NCBI GenBank assembly: GCA_947172645.1
Contig: CAMWBY010000004.1
Coordinates: 62,001-126,000 of the forward strand
Origin: an uncultured Lachnospiraceae bacterium
GTDB taxonomy: Bacteria > Bacillota > Clostridia > Lachnospirales > Lachnospiraceae
Reading direction: 5' to 3'
DNA: 64,000 nucleotides
Every line of letters starts with the position of its first letter. Position 1 is the first letter of the stretch. The notes under the pieces were generated by a model that made no database searches, had not been told where the DNA came from, and was given only the letters and a program-made list of their open reading frames with translations. The translations under genes and the position numbers were made by a program. Positions 18,012 through 26,517 of this stretch are shown here, piece after piece.

Positions 18012-18960
18012 ATTACAGGTGGTGGTGGGCGATGTGTCCATCGGTATGCACGGCGAAGGGTTTTCCTATGTTTTTTCGGGCGTGCGGGGCGGTATGGAAT
18101 CCCTGGTGTTAGGGGGTAAAGAATGGATTTACAGAAATCCGGCTCCCACTTTCTGGCGTGCGCTCACGGACAATGACAGGGGAAATAAGTTTGCTTTAAA
18201 GAGCGGCATGTGGATTGGGGCGGACTGCTTTATCAAATGTACGCAGTTCGCGGCGGAAATTGACGGTAAGTCTGTGGAAGTGCCTCTGCCGCCGGCGAAT
18301 AATGTTTATGGCGGCAGCGTGGAGGCGGAACACGCTTCGTTCACCTACCGCTATGAGACGGTTACCGTACCGCATACGCAAGTCACGGTATCTTATGAAG
18401 TGTTTGCAGACGGGAAAATCCACGTGCGTGTACACTATGAAGGCAGGGCGGGGCTTCCTGAGCTTCCGGTATTCGGTATGCGTTTTATTATGCCTACCTG
18501 TGCGGACAGATACCGTTATGAAGGATTGTCCGGGGAGACTTATCCTGACAGAATGGCAGGCGGCGTGCCGGGCGTGTATGATGTGAAGGGAATGCCGGTG
18601 ACGCCGTATATCGTGCCCCAGGACTGCGGTGTGCATATGCAGACAAAATGGGTGGAGGTATACCGCAGCAAGACGCTTGACAATTCCTGCAAGGAAGAGA
18701 AAGAGAGCGGAATACGCTTCTGGGCTGAGGACGGCAAAGATATCGCTTTTGCCTGCCTGCCTTATACTGCCATGGAACTTGAAAATGCGACCCATCAGGA
18801 AGAACTTCCCCCTGCGAGAAGGACGGTAGTGACAATTCTTGGCGCGGTTCGCGGCGTTGGCGGTATAGACAGTTGGGGAGCGGATGTGGAGGCTCCTTAC
18901 CATATCAGCGGCGAGGAAGATATTATATATGGATTTTGGATTGGCAGGGCGGCGGAGTAA
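17995..18960 (+). CDS. lacM: Heterodimeric beta-galactosidase small subunit, LacM
   Basis: A 321-residue protein equal to the C-terminal small-chain domain of LacZ. FWRALTDNDRGNK near residues 59-71 is the galactosidase small-chain signature, which completes the active site of the large subunit. The ATG at 17995 overlaps the end of lacL by 17 bases and has AGGAAGTGAGG upstream, indicating coupled translation and a 1:1 complex. A second ATG three codons on is possible. It is the last gene of the glycosidase operon; the dispersed hairpin repeat and a terminator follow. Confidence 0.9.
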   Translation: MNCMNKLQVVVGDVSIGMHGEGFSYVFSGVRGGMESLVLGGKEWIYRNPAPTFWRALTDNDRGNKFALKSGMWIGADCFIKCTQFAAEIDGKSVEVPLPPANNVYGGSVEAEHASFTYRYETVTVPHTQVTVSYEVFADGKIHVRVHYEGRAGLPELPVFGMRFIMPTCADRYRYEGLSGETYPDRMAGGVPGVYDVKGMPVTPYIVPQDCGVHMQTKWVEVYRSKTLDNSCKEEKESGIRFWAEDGKDIAFACLPYTAMELENATHQEELPPARRTVVTILGAVRGVGGIDSWGADVEAPYHISGEEDIIYGFWIGRAAE

Positions 18961-18980
18961 TCAAAAGCTCTGTCTTGGCA

Positions 18981-19028
18981 CTCTAACCTCCATGATTCCG
19001 CATCGCGGAATCTTAAATCAATGCGGAG
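18981..19028 (-). repeat. Dispersed hairpin repeat, copy B (inverted relative to copy A)
   Basis: Read on the minus strand, it has CTCCGCAT, then a GATTT block, GATTCCGC-3 nt-GCGGAATC, then ATGGAGGTTAG: the same blocks in the same order as copy A at 2121-2168. It sits 20 bases after the lacM stop. The branched element that precedes copy A is not repeated here. Confidence 0.7.
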
Positions 19029-19044
19029 ATGAAAGATATTTAAG

Positions 19045-19082
19045 AAAGAGACGGCGCGGCTTGCAGGTTGTGCCGTCTCTTT
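19045..19082 (+). terminator. Terminator of the glycosidase operon
   Basis: AAAGAGACGGC (19045-19055) pairs perfectly with GCCGTCTCTTT (19072-19082), an 11-bp stem whose 3' arm ends in TCTTT. It lies 85 bases after lacM. Confidence 0.8.
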
Positions 19083-19123
19083 CTATAATTATAGGAAATT
19101 TTGTATTTTGGCGAGACTTTGCA

Positions 19124-19152
19124 TTGACATAAGTACAATTAGTGTATAGAAT
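19124..19152 (+). promoter_or_regulatory. Promoter upstream of the chemotaxis receptor gene
   Basis: A consensus -35 TTGACA (19124-19129) and a -10 TAGAAT (19147-19152) have 17-base spacing. The start of transcription would be near 19159, leaving a leader of about 410 bases before the receptor gene. Confidence 0.6.
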
Positions 19153-19572
19153 ATAGTTACTCGGTTCCGAGGGGTTCTTTTTAGTATTTGGGAAGCATTT
19201 CCCGCCTGTGTCAAAACCATCATATTTTTAAAATTAGAGAATAGAACATATAAAAATAAGCAATTTAAGTCGGTCATTTTGTGTATTAGTTTGGTTGGCT
19301 TTTTTTGATGGGTTTTTGATGTGTTTTGCCAGAAGCTGCCAGGGAATCGATGATTTGATTAAGGCAGTTTCTTATTCGCAGAGTGAGCAGCATAAAATGA
19401 AACGGAGAGGGGGAAGCAGGGAAAAGAATATCATATAATGCTGCGTTTAGGCTATAAGGTAAAACAGAAAGAACCATAAGGGACGTTAGAAGTACCGGAA
19501 GCAGGTTTGCGGTATGGATGGACATTTATGTACATTGGTTTGTACTGACTATTATATACGGGGGAAAGAGTC
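19153..19572 (+). other. Long non-coding leader/intergenic stretch before the chemotaxis receptor
   Basis: About 420 bases with no convincing gene. Just after the predicted start there is a small hairpin, CTCGG-TT-CCGAG (about 19161-19172), followed within a few bases by TTCTTTTTAG, which could act as an early terminator. T-rich stretches follow. No cyclic-di-GMP or other riboswitch consensus was recognised. The ribosome site GGGGGAAAG precedes the gene at 19573. Confidence 0.4.
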
Positions 19573-21354
19573 ATGAGTAAAAACAAAGAAACAGCAGGCA
19601 GCGAGACAGTGGGGACAGGGCATCCCAAGGCGGGGACAGAGATATCCCTGTTCTGGTCAATCCGTACCAGAATTATACTCCTTGGAATGGCGGCGATTAT
19701 GATTGTGGGGATGACATTGATTGTTATCTTCGGTTCTATGTCAAGGGACCAGTTTAAGGATACGGTAATGTGCTATATGGATGACCTTGCAGAGTCTTAT
19801 GGCAAGATAATGAATATACGCGTGGCTGACCTTAGAGAAGAAGGAAAAGAGCCGGACACTGCGTTTTGGGAAGAGATGGTAGGCGGCGTAAACATCATGG
19901 GATTGGACGGCTCCTATGCGTATATTGTAGACGGAGGCGGAATTATGTGCTACCATCCCACGGAAAGTAAGATTGGCAATCCGGTGGAGAACCAGGCGGT
20001 GAGCGCTGCCGTGGCGAAGATAAGGGTAGGTAATATTCCACAAGGGACAGAAGCAATTCAGTATGAATATAATGGAGAGATGAAATATGCTGCCTACAGC
20101 GTGACGGAGGACGGTTCATACATATTTGTCATAACGGCTGACGAGGATGCCGCCATGAGGTCTACAGGCGGAGAGGTGAAATCATCGGACGAAATTGTTT
20201 TGACTTCTATTTTTTGGGGTTGTATCACAATGTTCATCTGTATGATAGCGGTATTCCTTATCTGTGGTATTATTGTGAAGCCTTTGAAGCAAATTTCGGA
20301 GATTGCGATGAAGTTTGCTGGACTGGATTTCAGGGCAGATGAGAGACAGGCAAAGCTGAGCCGGAGAAAAGATGAAATCGGCGCCATAAGCCGGGCGGTA
20401 GATACTCTGAGGGAACATCTGAGCGGTGTAATTGGCAAAATCGAAGGGCACAGCGCCACGGTAATGGAGACTTCCCATACGCTCAGTAACGATACGGATT
20501 TAGTATTCGGTGCGGTTCGGCAGGTAGAGCAGGCCGTACAGGATATGGCAAGGGGCGCTACGGCGCAGGCGGAGGAAACACAGAAAGCTACAGAGAATAT
20601 TGTCCTGATGGGAAGCATGATTGAAGAGAACGGCGTGGAAATGGAAGACTTGCATAAGACGGCGGAGAGTATGTATACTTCCAGTGAAGAGGCTGCGAAA
20701 ACGCTTGATGACATGAACCAGGTAAACCGGAAAGCGCAGAAAGCGATTGACTTGATTTATGAACAGACTCATACGACCAATGAATCTGCAATCAAGATTA
20801 AAGATGCTACAGCGTTAATTACTTCCATTGCGGAGCAGACGAACCTGTTATCCCTGAATGCGGCTATTGAGGCGGCGAGAGCGGGAGAACAGGGACGTGG
20901 ATTTGCAGTGGTGGCGGAACAAATCCAGAAGCTTGCGGTGGAATCTAATCAGTCGGCGAAAGAGATTGGAGAGGTTATCGCTTTGCTTATGGCGGATTCT
21001 GAGAAAGCTGTCCGGACGATGGGCGAGGTCAAACAGGTTATGGAAGACCAAAACAAGAATGTTGTAGAGACGAAAGACCAGTTCCTTGAAATGCATGGCG
21101 GCATTGCGAAGACAATAGAAGGAATACGCAATATTGCTGAAAAGATGGAGCGAATCGATAGTACCAGAGTGGATGTGGTTGATATAGTACAGAATCTGAC
21201 ATCTCTTGCAGAGGAGAATGCGGCGGGAACTGAGGAGACGTCCGCCTCTGTGACAGAGGTAGGGGAACATATGTCGCGGATTGCGCAGCAGTCGGGAGAG
21301 CTGCGGATGATAGCAGACGGCTTGCAGGATGAGATGAATGTATTCCAACTGTAG
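19573..21354 (+). CDS. Methyl-accepting chemotaxis protein with Cache-like sensor
   Basis: A 593-residue receptor. Membrane segment 1 is at about 33-57. An extracytoplasmic Cache-like domain (about 60-200; [20 protein letters not shown] and later [13 protein letters not shown]) binds a ligand. Membrane segment 2 (about 213-237) leads into a HAMP domain (about 238-290). The signalling domain has the hairpin-tip sequence [20 protein letters not shown] (about 430-450) that contacts CheA and CheW. It implies the organism is or was motile. It has its own promoter and terminator, so it is not part of the glycan operons, although sensing of sugars from the neighbouring catabolic locus is conceivable. 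No other chemotaxis gene is in the window. Confidence 0.92.
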   Translation: MSKNKETAGSETVGTGHPKAGTEISLFWSIRTRIILLGMAAIMIVGMTLIVIFGSMSRDQFKDTVMCYMDDLAESYGKIMNIRVADLREEGKEPDTAFWEEMVGGVNIMGLDGSYAYIVDGGGIMCYHPTESKIGNPVENQAVSAAVAKIRVGNIPQGTEAIQYEYNGEMKYAAYSVTEDGSYIFVITADEDAAMRSTGGEVKSSDEIVLTSIFWGCITMFICMIAVFLICGIIVKPLKQISEIAMKFAGLDFRADERQAKLSRRKDEIGAISRAVDTLREHLSGVIGKIEGHSATVMETSHTLSNDTDLVFGAVRQVEQAVQDMARGATAQAEETQKATENIVLMGSMIEENGVEMEDLHKTAESMYTSSEEAAKTLDDMNQVNRKAQKAIDLIYEQTHTTNESAIKIKDATALITSIAEQTNLLSLNAAIEAARAGEQGRGFAVVAEQIQKLAVESNQSAKEIGEVIALLMADSEKAVRTMGEVKQVMEDQNKNVVETKDQFLEMHGGIAKTIEGIRNIAEKMERIDSTRVDVVDIVQNLTSLAEENAAGTEETSASVTEVGEHMSRIAQQSGELRMIADGLQDEMNVFQL

Positions 21355-21415
21355 AGGATGGAAGAAGGCTCAGGCATGGATGCCGGATAATTGAATAAAT
21401 TAGTATGATAAGTGG

Positions 21416-21478
21416 AATCGGGCTGATTTTCATATATCCGAAATGTATGTGGATATGGAAATTGGCCCGATTTTCTTT
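21416..21478 (+). terminator. Long hairpin terminator after the chemotaxis receptor gene
   Basis: AATCGGGC (21416-21423) pairs with GCCCGATT (21465-21472). The stem continues with small mismatches through TTTTCATATATCC against GGATATGGAAAT, and TTCTTT follows. It separates the receptor gene from the next glycan unit. Confidence 0.7.
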
Positions 21479-21492
21479 GGAGATGCAAATAA

Positions 21493-21521
21493 TTGAAAAA
21501 GTGTATGTATGATGATATGAT
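21493..21521 (+). promoter_or_regulatory. Promoter of the membrane protein-pseGFI unit
   Basis: A -35 TTGAAA (21493-21498) and a -10 TATGAT (21516-21521) are 17 bases apart. No further terminator is seen before 30669, so this could drive all eight genes from 21620 onwards. Confidence 0.55.
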
Positions 21522-21619
21522 ATGTAATGGAAATATTTTGTATAGAGAAGTGCACATTATTGGGTAAAATTATTTGAAAATAGATGTTATATGTCATTAA
21601 AGTTTGTACAGGGGCGGGA

Positions 21620-23227
21620 ATGGGAATAAAAGACATGGTTCATGGGATTAGGAATAGATTGCATATAGGCGACATGCTTATCTATATTGTATTTATAGCC
21701 CTGATGGTTTGCTTGGTGGGAACGCAGAAAGTAAATTGGCATCTTGATGAGGTTTTCAGCTATGGATTGAGCAATTATACAGGTGAGGGGATTGTCTTGC
21801 CTGTCGAAGACGGGAAGACATATTATCCTTCCCATCAGGTATGGAGCGATTATATGTCGGTCGATGAGGGTGAAAGGTTTCGTTATGGGAATGTCTGGAA
21901 GAAGCAGGGCGAGGATGTACACCCGCCTCTGTATTATGCGGCTTTGCATACAGTATGCTCGCTGTTCCCCGGCAGTATCAGTATGTGGTTTGGGGCAGCA
22001 GTTAATATTGTATTTGCGTGTGGGATTCTATTCTTTTTTAGAAAAATCGTTTTATTGTTAACATGCGATAGGCGAATGCAGATGGCGGCTTCCACAGCAC
22101 TGATTTTTTCTGCATGTATTTTATCATTAGTGACTTTTATGAGGATGTACATAATGGCCATGTTCTGGGTTATTGCATTGACTTACGAAGTGGCAAAATT
22201 AATCGGGGGGGGGTATAATCGGTTTCGAGATTACTTACCGGTCCTGTTTTGTACGGTATGTGGGGCGTTGACGCATTATTACTGTATTGTCTATGCGGTT
22301 GTGCTATGTGTTGGCTATGGATGTTATCTGCTTTATGAGAAGCGTTGGAAGGAGACAGGGCTGTTCTGCCTGATGCAGGCAGCGGCGGGGATTATAGCGG
22401 TTATCATTTTCCCGTCAATGATAAAGCATATATTTTTCGGATATAGAGGGACACAGCGCATTAACAATTTAAAACATAGCGGTTTGGAAAGTCTCATAAG
22501 GGTATGGGAAACATGGAAGGTGATGGATGATGAACTGTTTGGAGGGCTGCTTATATACATAGCAGGGGCGGCGTTGCTGTCGCTTTGCGTATGTGGATAC
22601 CGTAAATGCCATGGGGAAAAGATAGTGGCGGATAAAACTTTTTTAGCCAGATATCTGTGCTGCTTTTGTGCATGTGCCATGTATTTCCTTATAATTTGCC
22701 TTATATCGTCTAATTCTGACACTCGGTATCTGTCTCCGGTATATGGCATCTTGTTGGCGGTTGTAGTCTGTGGTGTGGCGGCGCTTTGTAAGGGTATCGT
22801 GAAGCAGCAGTATGTAAGACTTGCAATCGTGGCGGTATTGGCAGTCTTGATAATAAAAGGGTGGCAGAACCAACGGTGGTCATACTTGTACAAGTCTACG
22901 CAGCCATTGCTTGAAACGGCTGCGTCATATGCAGATACGGACTGCGTCTGTATCTACAGCGACTCATGGCGTCTAAATCCGGTCTATGAAGAAGTGTCTA
23001 AATTCCATAGTGCTACTTTTTACCGGAATGAAGATTTGGACATGCTGAGTTTGTCAGACCTTGCTTCGAGGTATGAACTGATTGTTGTGACAGACCGCTA
23101 TCTGGATGTGGGGGACCAGGAAGTTTTAGACAGGATTATCCATATGTGTCCGGATATAGATACCTATGAAGAAATAGGGAATGATATTTATACGGTTACC
23201 TATTACCTGCATCCGGCTGTGGAGTAA
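21620..23227 (+). CDS. Multi-spanning membrane protein, GT39/GT-C-like, with an internal G9 tract
   Basis: A 535-residue protein from the ATG at 21620, preceded by AGGGGCGGG; the frame is open to 21584, but that ATG has no ribosome site. Ten or more hydrophobic segments are present. The first loop contains NWHLDEVFSYGLSNYTG, with an acidic pair after the first membrane segment as in GT-C transferases (the D/E catalytic loop of GT39-type enzymes), and later VHPPLYYAALHTVCS. A soluble tail (about 430-535) lies outside. A run of nine G at 22205-22213 encodes three Gly in frame at present; a one-base slip would truncate the protein near residue 200. It probably transfers a sugar from a lipid carrier on the outer face; the substrate is unknown. 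Confidence 0.6.
   Translation: MGIKDMVHGIRNRLHIGDMLIYIVFIALMVCLVGTQKVNWHLDEVFSYGLSNYTGEGIVLPVEDGKTYYPSHQVWSDYMSVDEGERFRYGNVWKKQGEDVHPPLYYAALHTVCSLFPGSISMWFGAAVNIVFACGILFFFRKIVLLLTCDRRMQMAASTALIFSACILSLVTFMRMYIMAMFWVIALTYEVAKLIGGGYNRFRDYLPVLFCTVCGALTHYYCIVYAVVLCVGYGCYLLYEKRWKETGLFCLMQAAAGIIAVIIFPSMIKHIFFGYRGTQRINNLKHSGLESLIRVWETWKVMDDELFGGLLIYIAGAALLSLCVCGYRKCHGEKIVADKTFLARYLCCFCACAMYFLIICLISSNSDTRYLSPVYGILLAVVVCGVAALCKGIVKQQYVRLAIVAVLAVLIIKGWQNQRWSYLYKSTQPLLETAASYADTDCVCIYSDSWRLNPVYEEVSKFHSATFYRNEDLDMLSLSDLASRYELIVVTDRYLDVGDQEVLDRIIHMCPDIDTYEEIGNDIYTVTYYLHPAVE
22205..22213. repeat. Homopolymeric G9 tract inside the membrane protein gene
   Basis: Nine consecutive G, in frame as Gly-Gly-Gly between KLI and YNRF. 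It is the second longest G run noticed in the window and a likely slippage site. Confidence 0.8.
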
Positions 23228-23273
23228 CCAAGAAGAAAGAATGGCAGCAAACTGCTCAGGAATGGGGATTAAT

Positions 23274-24302
23274 ATGAAACTAAGCATCATCGTGCCGGTT
23301 TACAACATGGCATCGGACAATAAACTGACATACTGTATGGATTCCCTTGTGGGGCAGACGGTAGAAGACTATGAGATTATTGCGGTGGATGACTGTTCCA
23401 CGGATGAATCTTATCGTATTTTACAGGATTATGAAAGACGTTTCCCCGGGAAATTCCATGCTGTGCATTCGGAGGTTAACAGGCATCAGGGAGGAGCTAA
23501 GAATATCGGGCTGCGGATGGCGAAGGGCGATTGGATTGGCTTTATAGACAGCGACGACTGGATTGTGCCAGACATGTACCAAAAGCTGATTGAGCGGGCG
23601 GAAGCGACAGGGGCTGACCTGGTGGGGTGCGATTACTGTCTGACAGAGGAACATTCCATGAAGGTCGGGCAGGTGGTGCCGAACAATAAGAAAGAACAGA
23701 GCGGTATTCTGGATGCGGAGAAGAGGCGCAGTCTGATTCTGGATGGCGGCAGCCTTGTGGTGAAAATTTTCAGGCGGTCTATGATTGTGGAAAATGGGCT
23801 ATGGTTTCCGGAAGATATTTTTTACGAGGACAATGCGCTGGGTAATTCTTATCTTGTATTGGCGAAACATTTTGAATATATCGAAGAACCGTTGTACTAT
23901 TATTATCAACATGATACATCTACCGTGCACACGATTTCTCCCAAGCGGTGCGAGGACCGCATGACTGCGGGGCGCATGATGCTTGAGGAAGCGCGCAGGC
24001 ATGGTTATTATGATGATTTTCAGCCCGAGTTGGAGTACAGTTTTACGCTTTTATTCTATATTAATACGCTGTTTACTTACATGGCGGGGGTGGAGCGGAC
24101 CAAATTCCGTTTTGTGAAAGAGATGGGTCAGGAGATGAAGCGGACATTTCCGGGGTTTGAGAAGAATCCCTACTATCAGGAAAGAACCCATGAGGAAGAG
24201 AAGAAACTAATCCGTATGCAGCAGCGTTCTACGCTTATGTTTATGTTGTACTATAAGTTGTTGTGGACATATAGGAACTGGAGGAAAAAACGAAGTGGAT
24301 GA
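23274..24302 (+). CDS. Glycosyltransferase family 2
   Basis: A 342-residue GT-A fold enzyme. The start at 23274 is chosen because the family begins at KLSIIVPVYN and GGGGA lies 6 bases upstream; earlier in-frame ATGs add residues unlike the family. The nucleotide-binding DDCSTDES (about 42-49) and the metal-binding DSDD (about 93-96) are clear. The C-terminal part contains EDIFYEDNALG, the usual acceptor/catalytic ED segment of this WcaA/WbbD-like group. It would add one sugar to the growing lipid-linked chain in the cytoplasm. Its end overlaps the next gene by 8 bases. Confidence 0.88.
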   Translation: MKLSIIVPVYNMASDNKLTYCMDSLVGQTVEDYEIIAVDDCSTDESYRILQDYERRFPGKFHAVHSEVNRHQGGAKNIGLRMAKGDWIGFIDSDDWIVPDMYQKLIERAEATGADLVGCDYCLTEEHSMKVGQVVPNNKKEQSGILDAEKRRSLILDGGSLVVKIFRRSMIVENGLWFPEDIFYEDNALGNSYLVLAKHFEYIEEPLYYYYQHDTSTVHTISPKRCEDRMTAGRMMLEEARRHGYYDDFQPELEYSFTLLFYINTLFTYMAGVERTKFRFVKEMGQEMKRTFPGFEKNPYYQERTHEEEKKLIRMQQRSTLMFMLYYKLLWTYRNWRKKRSG

Positions 24303-25458
24303 TTCGCGAAAGGACACAGGCAGGCATATGGAAATCGGCAGTATTTATGAAATTGACCCTGGCCTGTTTGACAGTCAGTCTGTTTTTTGTACGCAGACTT
24401 TGTGTTTGAAAGGAATACAGAAGTACCATAAAAAAAATATCAGGTATACGCAATCCGGGAGGGAGGCCATTGCACTGGCCTTGGAAAGCTTTGGAAAAAA
24501 CCATCCGGACGCCCCGAAACGCTGTCTTCTTCCGGCTTATATGTGCGACACGGTATTTTTCCCCTTTGAGCGGGCGGGATGGGAGATGCAGTTTTACCAT
24601 CTTAACAGGAACATGAGGGCGGATATTGACGAATTAGGCAGGATGGTGGAACAAATCAGGCCGGGTATGATTTTTATCCATCCCTATTACGGGGCGGATA
24701 CATGGAAATCCGCGCGGCCTTTTTTGTCTGGATGGAGGGAGCGGGGTATTCGCATTATGGAAGATGTGTCGCAATCCTATTATCTGGACAATGTGGGGTT
24801 GGAGGCGGATTATTGCGTGGGTAGTCTGCGTAAATGGTATGCGGTGACGGATGGCGGCTTCTTAGCGTCCGACGAGATGCTTGCGGGGGAGGAGCTTGTA
24901 CCGAATAAGGAGTTTGTGGAGAAAAGGCGGGAACTTTTGACTGAGAAATGGACATATCTGCATGAGAAAAGGGGAACGCAGGAAGGGCAGGCATTAAAAG
25001 CAGATTATCTGAAAAAGAACCGCGAGATGGAAGATTGGCTGGATGATTATGCGGGAATCAGTGCAATCTCAGAAGTATCCGCTTCTGTTTTGTCTCGTGT
25101 GGATGAAGAAACATGCAAGAGAAGACGCCAGGAAAACTGTGCGTATCTCCATAGCCATTTGCAGGATAAAACGCAGGTGGTATCGGTTTTTGACAAAGAA
25201 TATGAACATGGCAAAGCGGCGTCGCTGTATTACCCGGTCTATGCCGCGGACAGGGATAGCCTGCAGGATTTTCTCAAATATCATGACGTCTATGCGCCCA
25301 CACTCTGGTTAGCCGGAAAAGAAAATGCGGGCTGTCTGTCGGAGGAGGAAGAGTATATTTTTGGGCATATCCTTGCGCTTCCCATAGACCAGAGGTACGG
25401 TGAAGCAGAAATGCGGCGTATCGTGGAGGTATTGGAACAGTATGAAAGGGATAGATGA
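24295..25458 (+). CDS. DegT/DnrJ-like PLP-dependent aminotransferase, divergent
   Basis: A 387-residue protein from a GTG start preceded by GGAGG; an ATG at 24328 is the alternative. The fold type I pattern is visible: YTQSGREAIALALES (PLP phosphate region), HPYYGAD, EDVSQSYYLD, with the PLP-contacting Asp after Glu, and the presumed Schiff-base Lys in GSLRKWYAVTDGGFL. It is shorter in the N-terminal part and lacks the usual TGP and HETKN or HPVK sequences, so it is not one of the ordinary nucleotide-sugar transaminases. It overlaps both neighbours (8 bases with the GT2 gene, 17 with pseG), tying it to Pse synthesis or transfer. Its substrate is not predictable. Confidence 0.7.
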   Translation: MDDSRKDTGRHMEIGSIYEIDPGLFDSQSVFCTQTLCLKGIQKYHKKNIRYTQSGREAIALALESFGKNHPDAPKRCLLPAYMCDTVFFPFERAGWEMQFYHLNRNMRADIDELGRMVEQIRPGMIFIHPYYGADTWKSARPFLSGWRERGIRIMEDVSQSYYLDNVGLEADYCVGSLRKWYAVTDGGFLASDEMLAGEELVPNKEFVEKRRELLTEKWTYLHEKRGTQEGQALKADYLKKNREMEDWLDDYAGISAISEVSASVLSRVDEETCKRRRQENCAYLHSHLQDKTQVVSVFDKEYEHGKAASLYYPVYAADRDSLQDFLKYHDVYAPTLWLAGKENAGCLSEEEEYIFGHILALPIDQRYGEAEMRRIVEVLEQYERDR

Positions 25459-26497
25459 TTCTTTGCAAAGACATGTGACGGGTATCCGGGTGGACGCCAA
25501 TGAAACCGTTGCGACGGGACATGTCATGCGTTGCATTACGATAGCAAAACAGCTTGCGCGGTTGGGAGAGAAGGTCCTCTTTTTTACGGCGGATGAATAT
25601 GCTGCCGAGCTGCTTACACAGGCGGACATGGAATATGTGTGCCTGCATACGGCGTGGAATCATATGGAAGAAGAGACGGATATACTCCGCGCTAAATTAC
25701 AGGAGTCAGGATGTGGGAAACTTCTGGTGGACTCTTACCAAGCAACAGTAAAATATTTTGAAGGCTTGAAAGATGTATGTAAAATTATTTATATAGACGA
25801 CTGTTTTGAGGCGGTTTATCCGGTTGACATGGTCATCAATTACAATGCGTACCATGTACGGTTCCCTTATGAAAAGGCATATGAAGGGAAGGCGAAACTT
25901 TTACTTGGGACGGCGTACGTGCCGCTGCGGGAAGAGTTTGGGTATGACGGAGAAAGGGTGGGAAGCGGCAAAGTTCAGGTGCTTTTAAGTTCCGGCGGCG
26001 GCGATTTGTGCAATGCCCTTCCGGGAATCCTGTCGGCGGCGATGGAAGACGACTTTCTCGGACAGGCAGTGTTCCATACGGTAGTCGGAGGTTTCAACCG
26101 AAATGTGGAAGAACTGGAGCATATAGCCAGACAACATGAAAACGTCAAGCTGCATTATCAAGTAAACCATATGGCAAAGCTGATGGGAGAGTGTACGGTG
26201 GCCGTGTCCGCCGCTGGGACGATGCTGTTTGAGTTAAGCGCTATGCGGGTGCCGACGGTTTTCTTTGTCAGTGCGGATAATCAACAGTATGACCAGGAGT
26301 TTTTCGCTAAAGAGGGGAGAATGCTTTTTGCGGGAGATATACGGGAAGACCGGGAAGAGTGTGTCAGAAATGTGTGCAGCAAGCTGAAAGAAATTTTGGA
26401 AGATGGGACGATGCGGCGGCGGATGGGACAAAAGCTCCATGAGGTGACTGACGGAAAAGGGGCCCGGAGGGTTGCCGGAGAGATTGCGGGATTGTGA
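25442..26497 (+). CDS. pseG: UDP-2,4-diacetamido-2,4,6-trideoxy-beta-L-altropyranose hydrolase, PseG
   Basis: Fourth Pse enzyme: it removes UDP from the diacetamido sugar so that the free sugar can condense with phosphoenolpyruvate. The ATG at 25442 is preferred (GGAGG 12 bases upstream) over a GTG at 25400, giving 351 residues of GT-B-like fold. The diagnostic N-terminal RVDANETVATGHVMRC carries the catalytic His27 in GHVMR, and a Gly-rich loop LLSSGGGDLCNALPG begins the second domain. It precedes pseF and pseI closely. Its presence separates this pathway from sialic acid synthesis, which would use a NeuC epimerase instead. Confidence 0.92.
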   Translation: MKGIDDSLQRHVTGIRVDANETVATGHVMRCITIAKQLARLGEKVLFFTADEYAAELLTQADMEYVCLHTAWNHMEEETDILRAKLQESGCGKLLVDSYQATVKYFEGLKDVCKIIYIDDCFEAVYPVDMVINYNAYHVRFPYEKAYEGKAKLLLGTAYVPLREEFGYDGERVGSGKVQVLLSSGGGDLCNALPGILSAAMEDDFLGQAVFHTVVGGFNRNVEELEHIARQHENVKLHYQVNHMAKLMGECTVAVSAAGTMLFELSAMRVPTVFFVSADNQQYDQEFFAKEGRMLFAGDIREDREECVRNVCSKLKEILEDGTMRRRMGQKLHEVTDGKGARRVAGEIAGL

Positions 26498-26517
26498 GTA
26501 TACCAGGAGGGGAACAT

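Noticed and set aside
16122-18960. LacL/LacM as one beta-galactosidase broken by a frameshift
   Set aside because: The lengths, the 17-base overlap and a good ribosome site for the second gene match the natural two-subunit LacL/LacM arrangement.
19153-19572. Riboswitch in the chemotaxis receptor leader
   Set aside because: Only a short hairpin and T-run were found; no consensus of a cyclic-di-GMP or other known riboswitch could be recognised by eye.
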